Shown here: in pieces, positions 30,241 to 44,700 of the stretch | How the letters are laid out: the number at the start of each line of letters is the position of its first letter | How positions within the stretch are numbered: the first letter of the stretch is position 1 | Assembly: GCA_003254925.1 (NCBI GenBank) | Contig: QANZ01017153.1 | Location: forward strand, 153,504-217,503 | From: Chamaecrista fasciculata | Taxonomy: Eukaryota > Streptophyta > Magnoliopsida > Fabales > Fabaceae | Direction of reading: 5' to 3' | DNA length: 64,000 nucleotides | Position numbers and translations under genes: made by a program | The notes under the pieces: model-generated | Seen by the model: only the letters and a program-made list of their open reading frames with translations | The model's database searches: none | Told to the model about the DNA's origin: nothing

Positions 30241-30977
30241 TACATAGGAATAGAAATAGAAGAAAGTAAAAGAATGGGTGCCTCGTGCCCAATTTTGTCA
30301 AGACACAAGACTAAAGTATAATTTGCTTCTCGGGTACGTGACACGTGCTCTATCTTTTTCCATACTAAAGTATAATTAAGATCTTAAAATCTAAGATCAT
30401 AACTATTATACTAACGAATTCATTTTGGCCGCCCCTACAAATGTCGCATCAGAAACAGTATAGATCCTGCAGTAAGATTATATGCATCCATCGAGAACGA
30501 GTCTCAATCAACTATATATTAATAACAGGACTTTGAAATTTGGGTGGCGAAAAAGTAAATCATACGACCTTTCAATTAGCAGTTAAGGGATCGCACTTTA
30601 CAGTAATTGAGATTAAGCTAAAGTTGTTAAGAATTACAAAACAAAAATTAAAAAAATTGATAATCATAACCCTGCAGCCTGTACTGAACATACGATTAAC
30701 AAATGATTAATTAATATTGCGCGTAAATCTCTGACATATATATGTCACGAAAATTAGTGTATATATTAGCCTTCATGACGAGCTAGGTTAATTCAAGCAT
30801 GCATCCATTAGTTTGATGGAAGGAACCTCATACTCAACTTTTGTAATGTGTATAAGTATTGAAGAGAATTAAACTCTAAAAGTTAGGCGTCAAAGTTGAA
30901 AAGTTTAATTTTTTGAAGTAAGACTCGTTAACTTTGTCACACACCTTTATAAGTAGTTATGAACCATGAGGGTGAGC

Positions 30978-30986
30978 CTATAAATA
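30978..30986 (+). promoter_or_regulatory. TATA box of Prx5
   Basis: CTATAAATA lies 75 bp before the ATG at 31053, followed by an AAGGGTGGC stretch. It is identical in core to the Prx2 and Prx3 TATA boxes. Confidence 0.7.
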
Positions 30987-31052
30987 AAGGGTGGCTAAGA
31001 GCCCTGAAAACTCACCCTTAGCTTATTAATTAGCTTGAAACCATAATCAATA

Positions 31053-33109
<2,057 letters not shown>

Positions 33110-33395
33110 TTAATCTCAATATTCATCTTCATTTAGTTTTAATTTTCAACTATAGATGCATGCCACAAGGCATTTATATCTATATATATACCTAGCTATA
33201 CACATACTTAAAGCATAAATATTAGTTAAAGAATAAGCTATATGAACATGTAGCATGTATGGCGTACGTTGGTTTTAATTTCTTTTTCCATTGGGATCAA
33301 GTTTATTCTTTCTTTCTTTCTTTAATTATATACATTGATATAGTTGAATATACGGATGATATGAACTTATGGTCCAAATTATTTGAATTACTTGC

Positions 33396-33661
33396 GTGGG
33401 TTTGACGCCATTTGGTCAGGCAGGAAGGATATGTTTCATGAGTAGTCTCTTTTGCCACAATAAGGAATATTAGTTGCTGTGTTGTATGATTTCTTCAACA
33501 TGGATCAAAGGGAGAGAAGCTGTATTAAAGAATTTGTAACAACTATTTTGTTAAGGAAAAATAAAATTTTAATGTGTGTTTAATATTCTCTCTATTATAA
33601 TGAGTTATACATAAAATTTTTATCTCGTGTCAAATATTGATTAAGAAACCTTATAATAAAA
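33396..33661 (+). repeat. Diverged copy of the transketolase 3' UTR/flank
   Basis: 33396-33548 aligns with 40341-40510 just after the transketolase stop. Shared blocks are GTGGGTTTGAC, ATATGTTTCAT, GTGTTGTATGATT and ATGTAACAAC-like, in the same order. 33571-33661 aligns with 41211-41310 (GTGTTTAATATTCTCTCT, GAAACCTTA). The transketolase locus has ~700 extra bp between the two blocks. No transketolase coding sequence precedes this copy. Confidence 0.75.
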
Positions 33662-33667
33662 ATACAA

Positions 33668-35426
33668 GGGTCTGTTTGGGAGCCAGTTAATTTTAATCCA
33701 ATCTCATCCAAATGGATGGGATGAGATTATTTTTTAATTAGATGAGATGAGATGATGTATTGGTGTTTGGGTGATTTTAGTGATAATGATGTTAAATAGG
33801 GTGTGAAATTATATAAAAGGGTATGTAATGATTGTGGTTGGTAGAAATAAGTTGATGGATTTTTGTAATTTGTATATGGGTAGAAATGATAGAAAATAAT
33901 GAGATGAGATGGAGATAGATGAGATGATAGGTGTTTGGTTGTGTTTTGATTGAAATAATATTGAGATGAGATGATATTGGGAAGTGTGATATGGTATTGG
34001 AAATTGTGAGGATGAGAAAATTTTGGATTGAGGGTTAGGGGTCAATCCAAATCCAAGTGGATGAGATTATGGGCCAAAATGAAAATAATATTGGAATTAT
34101 TTTTTGACATACAATTTGGTCCATAAATTCGAACTGTTCCAATTAATCAATCTCTAACATGTGTAAANNNNNNNNNNNNNNNNNNNNNNNNNNNNNNNNN
34201 NNNNNNNNNNNNNNNNNNNNNNNNNNNNNNNNNNNNNNNNNNNNNNNNNNNNNNNNNNNNNNNNNNNNNNNNNNNNNNNNNNNNNNNNNNNNNNNNNNNN
34301 NNNNNNNNNNNNNNNNNNNNNNNNNNNNNNNNNNNNNNNNNNNNNNNNNNNNNNNNNNNNNNNNNNNNNNNNNNNNNNNNNNNNNNNNNNNNNNNNNNNN
34401 NNNNNNNNNNNNNNNNNNNNNNNNNNNNNNNNNNNNNNNNNNNNNNNNNNNNNNNNNNNNNNNNNNNNNNNNNNNNNNNNNNNNNNNNNNNNNNNNNNNN
34501 NNNNNNNNNNNNNNNNNNNNNNNNNNNNNNNNNNNNNNNNNNNNNNNNNNNNNNNNNNNNNNNNNNNNNNNNNNNNNNNNNNNNNNNNNNNNNNNNNNNN
34601 NNNNNNNNNNNNNNNNNNNNNNNNNNNNNNNNNNNNNNNNNNNNNNNNNNNNNNNNNNNNNNNNNNNNNNNNNNNNNNNNNNNNNNNNNNNNNNNNNNNN
34701 NNNNNNNNNNNNNNNNNNNNNNNNNNNNNNNNNNNNNNNNNNNNNNNNNNNNNNNNNNNNNNNNNNNNNNNNNNNNNNNNNNNNNNNNNNNNNNNNNNNN
34801 NNNNNNNNNNNNNNNNNNNNNNNNNNNNNNNNNNNNNNNNNNNNNNNNNNNNNNNNNNNNNNNNNNNNNNNNNNNNNNNNNNNNNNNNNNNNNNNNNNNN
34901 NNNNNNNNNNNNNNNNNNNNNNNNNNNNNNNNNNNNNNNNNNNNNNNNNNNNNNNNNNNNNNNNNNNNNNNNNNNNNNNNNNNNNNNNNNNNNNNNNNNN
35001 NNNNNNNNNNNNNNNNNNNNNNNNNNNNNNNNNNNNNNNNNNNNNNNNNNNNNNNNNNNNNNNNNNNNNNNNNNNNNNNNNNNNNNNNNNNNNNNNNNNN
35101 NNNNNNNNNNNNNNAGAAAAAAAAAATGATGAGAAATGATAGATGGAGAGAGAAAATTATAAGTGTAATAAATGAGGGTATGTAAAATTACTATTTTGTC
35201 TAATTCTTTTTTTTATATTTGTATTAAAGTATAGGTAATTATAGGTGTATAAGTAGGGATAGATTAGTAATTGTAAGAGAAAATGAGATGATGTTGTGAA
35301 TGAGATGATGATGTGGATGAGATGAAGGTTCCAAAAAATACCAAGTCATTACTGTTCATCCACTCTTAAAATGAGATGATGATTGAATGAGATGAAATCT
35401 CGATGATCCCTCTCCCAAATAGGCCC
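33668..35426. mobile_element. PIF/Harbinger-like TIR element, interrupted by assembly gap
   Basis: Ends GGGTCTGTTTGGGAG and CTCCCAAATAGGCCC are inverted repeats. Subterminal sequence on both sides matches, in reverse orientation, the element at 42503-43677 (for example GGGTGTGAAATTATATAAAA and AGGGTATGTAATGATTGTGG). Flanking triplets are CAA and TAA. The middle is lost in a run of N, so coding capacity is unknown. Confidence 0.7.
34168..35114. other. Assembly gap (947 N)
   Basis: This is an unbroken run of N inside a transposable element. Nothing can be said about its content, and the N-run length may be an estimate. Confidence 1.
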
Positions 35427-36339
35427 TAAGAAATCTGACCTAAATTTTACCCTTTTGTTAATTGAGTTTTAGTTTTGCTGGGGTTGAATTTGAATGGCCA
35501 TAATCCTTAACTACCATTGAACTATATTTATATCTTGCCTTCTTTCGCTGGTTCTGTACTTTGTAGTTACTGATTAACCCTAAGTCATCTTCATATTATA
35601 GAACAAATATAATAAAATTCAGCTTTTGGATTCTTGTCACAAAGAATGGTTTAACCAATAATTCGTGAAGCTGAACAAAGATTTGAGTTTGTATGGAGAG
35701 ACAATTTTACATTCAAAATGACATTAATTATAAATTTCAAGGGTGTGAAGATGATTGAGGAAAAATGAAAACGCGAGGAGGGTGGCCTTTTTCAAGGATC
35801 AAGGGTAACAAGTGAGGAGGAGGATTTTTTGGAATGATACCAAAACAGAGTCGACAGAGACATGTTATTAAAACTGAACTGACACTTTTGTTTTATAGTG
35901 AAATCATATGTTGGCCACTCAACATGATGGGGTTGTAGGATTAGTGGTGGCCTCTTAACAACAATATTTGACCTCCTTATCCAAATAAGAGGATATACCC
36001 AAGCATCGCAAAATCCACCTTTACTCATTTACAAGTTTTCCCAACTTTTTTGAGTTTTACAGAATTTCCATGTATAAATTTTTACATTTATAATGTCACC
36101 AAACGTCACAATAAAAAAAATATAAAATGTATTTTATCTTATCAAGTTTATGAGAAAAAGATTGAAAGGCAGAGAAGCACCTAACCCAAAAGCATAGGTT
36201 GAGATTTTGCGCTGCTTCAATCTAAAGATCAGCGCTCTCTCCTATACCCACCCGCCATTTTAGTGACTGTAAGTCAATCATCTTTCTGCTTTCCTCTCAA
36301 CTCAATTCTGAGTCTGGAAAGCTCAAAATCCCAGTAATC

Positions 36340-39300
36340 ATGGCTTCTTCTTCATCTTTGCATCTATCCCAAGCCATTTTGGCCCAAGCCATCTCCCATC
36401 ATCGTTTCAATTCCTCTTCTGATCGTATTTCTCTTTCCGTGCCTTCCTTCTCTGGCCTCAAATCACATTCTTCGAATTCTTCGTCGACCAAACTTTCTTC
36501 CATTTCGCGTCGTCGAGGGGTTAATTCAACCACCACAGTTCGTGCTACGGCCGTTGAGACATTGGATAAGACGACTGAGGCTTCTCTGGTTGAGAAATCC
36601 ATCAACACTATTCGATTTCTGTCCATTGATGCTGTTGAGAAGGCCAATTCGGGTCATCCGGGTTTACCCATGGGTTGTGCTCCGATGGGTCACATTCTCT
36701 ACGATGAGGTCATGAGGTACAACCCCAAAAACCCCAAATGGTTCAATCGTGACCGATTTGTTTTGTCTGCTGGCCATGGGTGTATGCTCCAGTACGCTCT
36801 GCTTCACCTTGCTGGATATGATAGCGTCAAGGTGAGTTTTCTTCCATCACATTGTATATATATATATATATATGTATGTATTTTCCTGGAACTTGCTTGG
36901 ATCTATGAGTAACTTAATTCACTTGTGTTTGAGATGAAAGACCACCTGGTTTTAACTTCAACCCATTAATGAGGAAATAGTTTCCGGGAATAAAAAAATA
37001 ACTGATGCTTAAAAAATGGAATTGTCTTGGGATAGATACGACAGAACACTTTAAAATATATATAAGCGCAGTATATTTTGTCGCATAACGGTTGTATTAT
37101 GCACATTTTTTCATACAATTGTCATTTTTTTTTTGAAAAGACAATTGTCACCTTTAGATCATCTGTAGTTGTATATGTTTTGCGTTCTTCCAACTGCATA
37201 TTTCTTGACGCTGCATTTCTGTACATTCATTTGCATTAGTTTTTGAAGCGATTGTCAATACTTTGGTCTTTGCCATTTGCAGACATTTTGTTTTATGTGC
37301 TTTTTGTGTGATAGTATACACCATTGTAAACTTTGTAGGAGCTTTTTCTTGAAACTTTAATTGTGAAACCATATGATGTTCATCAAACTGAATTTATTAT
37401 GTTTTACATTAAATAATAGGAAGACGACTTGAAGGAATTTCGCCAATGGGGAAGCAGAACCCCTGGACACCCAGAAAACTTTGAAACAATTGGAGTTGAA
37501 GTAACAACAGGTCAGTTATCTTTTTGCAGTCTTTTGTTTTGTTCGGTTCTCCTACTTATCCTTATATTTTTCTTTAGGTCCTCTTGGTCAGGGCATTGCC
37601 AATGCCGTTGGTTTGGCCCTTGCGGAGAGGCACTTGGCTGCCCGATATAACAAGCCCGACAATGAGATTGTTGACCATTATACGTAAGCTACCTACTTAT
37701 TAATATCTTATCCCAAAGAATCCCAACTCACTTGTTTGTTGAACTTGTAAAGTTGTAATGCCTTTTTTCGGTTGGATTTTTCTAATTATGTTGGCATTCA
37801 CCAGGTATGTTATATTGGGTGATGGTTGTCAAATGGAGGGAATTTCAAATGAAGCATGCTCACTCGCTGGGCACTGGGGCCTAGGGAAGCTCATTGCTTT
37901 CTATGATGACAACCATATTTCCATTGATGGTGACACAGAAATTGCATTCACTGAGAGTGTTGATCAACGTTTTGAAGGACTTGGATGGCATGTTATTTGG
38001 GTAAAGAATGGAAATACTGGCTATGATGAGATCCGTGCTGCAATTAAGGAAGCAAAAGCTGTTAAAGACAAACCTACCTTGATTAAGGTTAGTTACTTGG
38101 AGTTCACATTGAATTAAGTGGATTTCTGAAAAAGAAAAAGAAAAGGTTAATGTTTTACTCTTGAAAGTTGTCGTGGTTCTTTGTTAATTGGTTTGAGGCA
38201 ATTGGGGATTTTCTAGTCTCACTGATTTATTTTTTTTTTTGGATCTCTTGACATTATAGTTCTATAATTATAATTTTTTTGAGCCATGGGTGAAGAAAAC
38301 TTTTGTGTTTCACTCGTTCATTTTGGGTGCTGATAATTATTGATGTGGAAGTAAATTCTTCAGTTTTATTCAGCTCTGAGACATGTTCTGTTTTGCCGAA
38401 TGTATCATTTCCTCAGGTGACCACTACCATTGGATATGGATCTCCAAACAAGGCTAATTCCTACAGTGTGCATGGAAGTGCATTGGGTGCCAAAGAAGTG
38501 GATGCTACGAGGAAGAATCTTGGATGGCCATATGAGCCTTTCCATGTGCCTGAAGATGTTAAAAGGTACGGACAGTGGGGTTGGAGATTTGTTTGTTTCT
38601 CTATAAAGCATAGAATACCTATTTTCAGGCATGTCGGCATGCAAGACATTTGTTAGATGCTGAAACTACCTTGAACAAAAACAACAATAAAGGAAAAGAA
38701 AATTGTAAAGGACATAGGTGCACCTAATAAAGGAAAAGAAAACTCAAATTTGTAAATATAGCTTTACATCCATTTATTGATTAAACTAATTTAGAAAATA
38801 AACCTGCAAGGTACTTACATTATATGATGATGCCCCGTTCTGTTTTTCTTTTGAAGGTGCTCATTGAATAGGAAGTCTGAAAATTTGATTTTAGTTTGTC
38901 ACATGGCAAAATATATGTGTGTGCATGTTTCATAATGGTTTCCATTTTGGCTACTTTGGTATAATGTGATCCTCATTAAAACTTTATTTGCTATTCTCAG
39001 TCACTGGAGTCGCCATATCCCCGAGGGTGCTGCACTTGAAGCTGAGTGGAATGCTAAATTTGCTGAATATGAGAAGAAATACAAAGAGGAAGCCACAGAG
39101 TTGAAGTCCATTATTACTGGCGAATTACCTGCTGGTTGGGAGAAAGCACTTCCGGTGAGTAATGATCCAAATTTCTTGCACAATCTAAAATTCAACATGT
39201 ATCTGATTTTCATGAGTGCTTCAATTCATTTTAGATAGAATGCTTGTTACATTTGTCACCACACTTTTTCTTTATGTCTATATAACCTCAAGTTACCTAA

Positions 39301-40314
39301 TAATTTGAATTCCACTTCTGTTGAGCACCCTTCCAATTTGATTTCAACTTTCAGACATACACTCCGGAGAGTCCTGCTGATGCTACCAGAAATCTGTCTC
39401 AGCAAAACCTGAATGCCCTCGCAAAGGTTCTTCCTGGTTTGCTTGGTGGCAGTGCAGATCTTGCATCTTCAAATATGACCTTGCTGAAAATGTTTGGTGA
39501 TTTTCAAAAGAATACTCCTGAGGAACGCAATGTTAGATTTGGTGTTCGAGAGCATGGAATGGGAGCAATTTGCAATGGTATTGCTCTTCATAGCCCCGGG
39601 CTGATCCCATATTGTGCCACTTTCTTTGTCTTCACTGACTATATGAGGGCTGCCATAAGGATTTCTGCATTGTCTGAAGCTGGAGTTATTTATGTTATGA
39701 CCCACGATTCGATTGGACTTGGAGAGGATGGGCCAACCCATCAGCCAATAGAGCACTTGGCAAGCTTCCGGGCAATGCCAAATATTTTGATGCTTCGTCC
39801 GGCTGATGGAAATGAAACTGCTGGAGCATACAAAGTTGCTGTACTTAACAGGACAAGGCCCTCAATCCTTGCCCTTTCTAGGCAAAAGCTGCCCCAACTT
39901 GCAGGAACTTCAATTGAAGGAGTTGAAAAGGGTGGCTACATTGTTTCAGACAACTCATCAGGTAATAAGCCAGATGTTATTTTGATCGGAACTGGTTCTG
40001 AGTTGGAAATCGCTGTCAACGCTGCCGAGGACTTGAGGAAGGAAGGGAAGAGTGTGAGAGTTGTTTCTTTTGTAAGCTGGGAACTTTTTGAAGACCAGTC
40101 AGATGCCTACAAGGAGAGTGTTCTCCCAGCTGCAGTATCAGCCAGAGTTAGCATCGAGGCTGGGTCGACATTTGGATGGGGAAAAATTGTTGGAAGCAAG
40201 GGAAAAGCGATAGGAATTGATCGTTTTGGAGCCAGTGCTCCCGCAGGAAAAATATATAAGGAATTTGGTATCACCAAAGAAGCTGTAGTTGCTGCAGCCA
40301 AAGAACTTTCGTAA
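36340..40314 (+). CDS. TKL: Transketolase, chloroplastic
   Basis: This thiamine-diphosphate enzyme moves two-carbon ketol units between sugar phosphates in the Calvin cycle and pentose phosphate pathway of the plastid stroma. Exons are 36340-36831, 37420-37510, 37578-37683, 37805-38087, 38417-38565, 39001-39154 and 39355-40314. All are GT-AG with consistent phase, giving 744 residues, the usual size. Residues 1 to ~68 are Ser/Arg-rich, a chloroplast transit peptide. The conserved core begins near [20 protein letters not shown]. Visible sites are SGHPGLPMG (His ~106), the ThDP/Mg motif GDGCQMEG (from ~235), and [11 protein letters not shown] with the catalytic Glu near 491. [15 protein letters not shown] follows in the pyrimidine-binding domain. 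No lesion is seen. Part of its 3' flank is duplicated downstream of Prx5. Confidence 0.97.
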
Positions 40315-41740
40315 GATGTAATTGTTTTTTCTTTGGAGTTGTGGGTTTGACTCCTTTTGGCCTGGTAATAGAGATATGTTTCATAACTTATCTCTTTTCC
40401 TACATTAAGGAAAAGTGGAAAACTAGATTGCCGTGTTGTATGATTCTTAGCGAAGCAACATAGATCAAAGAGAGGTGCTTAAAAGAATATGTAACAACGC
40501 TTTGATTATTGAGTTTTACATCGGTGCTGTGGTTGAATTCAATAGTCAAGATCCTCAATCTAGTTCATGCAAGTATATTTACATCTGCCATTTCACTTGA
40601 TTGATAGTTACTGATATCATTTGACATAAAAAAGAAAAGAAAAAAACCTTGATGCAAGTACACAACCATTGCTCAAGTAAAGATTTTTGTTGTCATAGTG
40701 CTTGATTTCATGACCAACTGACCAAGAAGGCAAGAACCATAGAACTTAAACTATGGGTGATTTAACTGTTTAATGCTTGCAAACTTAACATAACGAAGTA
40801 AGGATGGCTTCAAATTTTATCCATGTAATATGGGTCAAAATGTAGCCTCTCATGATTCGAGGTTCCTCTTAGTGGTTGCCTATAATCAAATATGCTCGTT
40901 GAGTAGTTCAATTAATGTACAAATCTGTAAATTTATTATTCATGATAAAAAAAAATTAAAAAAATTGAACCCACTCAATATAATATATATCACAAAACCT
41001 TTTAGACCGTTAGAGGGTGTTTGAGGGCGTTTGGTACGTGTATAATAAAAAGATTATGAGATCTGGACTAAACTAATCATGTGTTTGGTGTGTGGATTAA
41101 AAAATAGAAAAAAACTTAAAATAAAATTATTTATATATTTGTCATAAGGTTACTTCAATCCTAAGTTTTACTTACATTCTCTCTCTCTTCAATGGTTGGT
41201 CATGTAAAAAGTTGTGTTTAATATTCTCTCTCTACCATAATTTGTCATATATAAAAATTTTTTCAAAGATCAAATGTTATGTGAGAAACCTTAAAACAAA
41301 CATATAAGAAACTTTGCTTAAATTTTGTTTTTTAAAAAATAGTTAAGGACTGAACACTTCTGTATGCAAGCTTTTAAGTCTTAACCCAACTCACATTGGG
41401 CGTGACCGCGTGAGGTTGGGCTACGGCTAGGCTCCTCAATTTTATTTGTTAATCACTATACAATGTTTTACATAGATTGATGACCCCAAAAAAAACATAG
41501 TAATATTAAATGATATTAAATATTTAAGAAAAGAATAAAAATTGTACTTTATGATCAAAATATAATTGAATTTTTTCCTGATACTATTATATTATATAAG
41601 CACGTTTGAAGCATATGTTAATATTATTTTTAAATAACAAAAACAATTTATGTTACTTTTATTATATAATATAAATAAAAAGATAGCGAATATCATTTTA
41701 ATTTTTTTTAATAGGATTGTTGTAGAATATCCAAAGAAAA
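40315..41740. other. Transketolase 3' flank
   Basis: The first ~200 bp are probable 3' UTR, homologous to 33396-33548. Bases ~40520-41210 are absent from that second copy. A GGCGTTTGGTACGTGTATAA-like stretch at ~41030, with TTTGGTGTGTGGATT at ~41084, suggests a TIR fragment. The rest is AT-rich and no gene is seen. Confidence 0.5.
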
Positions 41741-44700
41741 GGGTAAATTACAGTTTGGTACCTATAGTTAGGGGCGGTTTCACTTTGGTACTCTGAAAGA
41801 AAAATTTTTGCAGTTTGGTGTCCCGTGGTTTGCTCCGTTAGCGAATTGGTCCCCTGTGCTTTATTTCCGTTAGGATTTAACGGCAAATGTGATTGTGACC
41901 ACCTTAAAATGTCAAAAACCTCACAACAAGTCTTCTCTTATGCGTTTAAGTCCTTTCCCTTTACTAAAAGGGATCAAAACATAAAGAAAACGAAAACTAA
42001 AGAGTACATTATGTAATTTTACTGTTGAATTGAAATTAATTATAAAAGTGTCTTTAGAATTCTAATATTACAGAATTTTCGCCTTTTCATAAGATTTCTT
42101 TTGAATAGGTCCTGATTTAATTACACTTTAATTCCAAAAGTTTATGATCTTTGTCAAAATAGTTCTTAGAACCTCAAAAGACAAATGAACATCTATGATT
42201 TATTAAAAAATCTCCATACTCAACTACCAGAAATTGGAATTTTCATTCAAGTACACTACAAACAAATCAAAACCCCCAAATTTTTCCAAAATCAAGCCCC
42301 ACAAATTTTTTTAGACCCTGCAAATTTCATTCAAGTACACTACAAACAAATCAAAACCCCCAAATTTCTTCAGACCCACAAATCAAAACCCTCGAATTTT
42401 TCCAAAATCGGGGCCCCACAAATCAACATCATCAACAACCAATTTTTTCAGACCCTAATAATCTCGAAGAATGAAATTAGAAATTAGAAATTATTTGATT
42501 CAGGGTGTGTTTGGGATTCAATTATAATGTAATTGCAAATTCATTATCTCCATTTTCAATACATAACTTGAGCTATAGTGCAAAAAAGTTGTTTGTTTAC
42601 CAATTACAAACTCATTACAAAAATATTATTTCATTACAACATCATTTCATTACATTTTTATACCCAATTACTAACATACTCCTATTAAAATACCTATAAT
42701 TACCTATACTTTAATACAAATCTAAAAAAAAACCATTTGACAAAATAGTAATTTTCAATACCCTCATTTATTACACTTACAATTTTCTCTCTCCATTTAT
42801 CATTTCTTACTATTTTTTTTTTCTCTTTTTCTTACTCATACTCCCTCTCTCTCATATATATATATATATATATTATGTGGCGTAGATATATATACATTAT
42901 AATATACATTTTGGTCATTTCTCTTGTATATATATGGTAACATTTTTTGTAGTATCAAAATTTAAAAATAAAATTAAAAAACAATAATCTTTCAAATAAA
43001 TTATTATTTTTTCATATAATTATCTTATTTTTTTATGTACGGTATATTGTTGAAATTATTTATCAAATTCTGCATAATAATTTGTTGTTAGTGGAAGATA
43101 AATTATTTGGTCCATGAATTTGTAAAGATTATTCTATTTTAGTTCCAGAATATATTTTTTGGTCATTGAATTTGAGAAAGAGATCGAATCGTTGATGAAT
43201 GTGATTTTTTATAGGCCGAGACAACATTTCACTTCGTAAGGACCGGTTCGTTGAATCGATATAAAATCATGGACCAAATAGAAGATTTTTAAAATTTCCA
43301 TGTTATTTACATTTTGGTCCTTTCCATTTTATTACATAAAGCAACTCCAACCTTCATTATAAATATTCACCTTTAGCACATATTCCAAGACAATTTCATT
43401 ACCATTTCATTTCATAACAACCCCAACCAAAAGTCAAAACATCATTTCATTATCTCCACTTTATTCCATTATCAACTATCAATTTTACCCCTATACAATT
43501 TTCAATCAACCACAATCATTACATACCCTTTTACATAATTTCACACCCTATTTTTTCATTACATCTCAAACAATCCAAACATCATTTTACATTCCATTTT
43601 CATTACATAATTTTCTCATTATCATTTCATCACATGAAATCATCATTTCATTACATACTTATATCCCAAACACACCCTCAGTTAGTAAGCCCACCGTTTT
43701 TCTCTTCTTCCTCTTATCAACCCTCTCTTCTTGCTCTTGCCCTTCACCTCCCTACACGCCGGTATCCACCACTGGTAACGGTGTCGGTGGTGGCGCCGCC
43801 GTGGCTGTCGGCGACAGTGTTTCATTATCGACGACGAAGGATGACATGGAGTGGGTAAGAGATCAGATCCGATTGAACGGACTTCATATGCACGACAATG
43901 TGTTAGAAAATCGTAAAAAAGAAAATGAAAAAAAATAGAGATAACCAGAAAGATAAGAACTTGTGTAGTGGGGTTCAGTTGAATGGTTCAGTCGTTCCTT
44001 CCCATTTTTATTTTTCTTTGGAGGAATTAGAATCTGGGGAAATAGTTGGGAATTGAAGGGACGGGTGAATCATATGTTCTCATTGAAGTCTAAGGTTTGA
44101 AATTTGGGATTCCTTCTTCAGATCTCAGCGATTTGCCATTGTTGCTGTCGTAGCTGGATTTGTAATTTTGAGCATCTAAGACCATTACCCATGATGCTCA
44201 AAATTACAAATCCAGCTACGACAGCAACAATGGCAAATCGCTGAGATCTGAAGAAGGAATCCCAAATTTCAAACCTTAGACTTCAATGAGAACATACGAT
44301 TCACCCGTCCCTTCAATTCCCATCTATTTCCCCAGATTCTAATTCCTCCAAGGAAAAATAAAAATGGGAAGGAACGACTGAACCATTCAACTGAACCCCA
44401 CAACACAAGTTCTTGTCTTTTTGGTTATCTCTATTTTTATTCACTTTCTTTTTTACGATTTTCTAACACATTGTCGTGCATATGAAGTTCGTTCAATCGG
44501 ATCTGATCTCTTACCCACTCCACGTCATCCTTTGTCGTCGATAATGAAACACTGTCGCCGACAGCCACCATCGACACCGTTACCAGTGGTGGATACCGGC
44601 GTGTAGGGAGGTGAAGGGCAAGAGCAAGAAGAGAGGGTTGATAAGAGGAAGAAGAGAAAAACGGTGGGCTTCCTAACTGAATCAAATAATTTCTAATTTC

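Larger units (their letters stand above)
26518..31052. other. Prx4-Prx5 intergenic region
   Basis: No gene is supported. The region is AT-rich with relics of a SINE (26920-27030), an LTR (27770-28090) and a possible hAT element (29548-30240). The last ~80 bp hold the Prx5 core promoter. Small open frames here have no recognisable content. Confidence 0.55.
33110..36339. other. Prx5-transketolase intergenic region
   Basis: There is no gene, apart from possible content in the assembly gap at 34168-35114. It holds the Prx5 3' flank, a copy of the transketolase 3' flank (33396-33661), a TIR element (33668-35426), and then ~900 bp leading to the transketolase start with no distinct TATA box recognised. 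Confidence 0.55.

Noticed and set aside
34159..35139. 326-residue open frame
   Set aside because: It is almost entirely a translation of N residues in the assembly gap.
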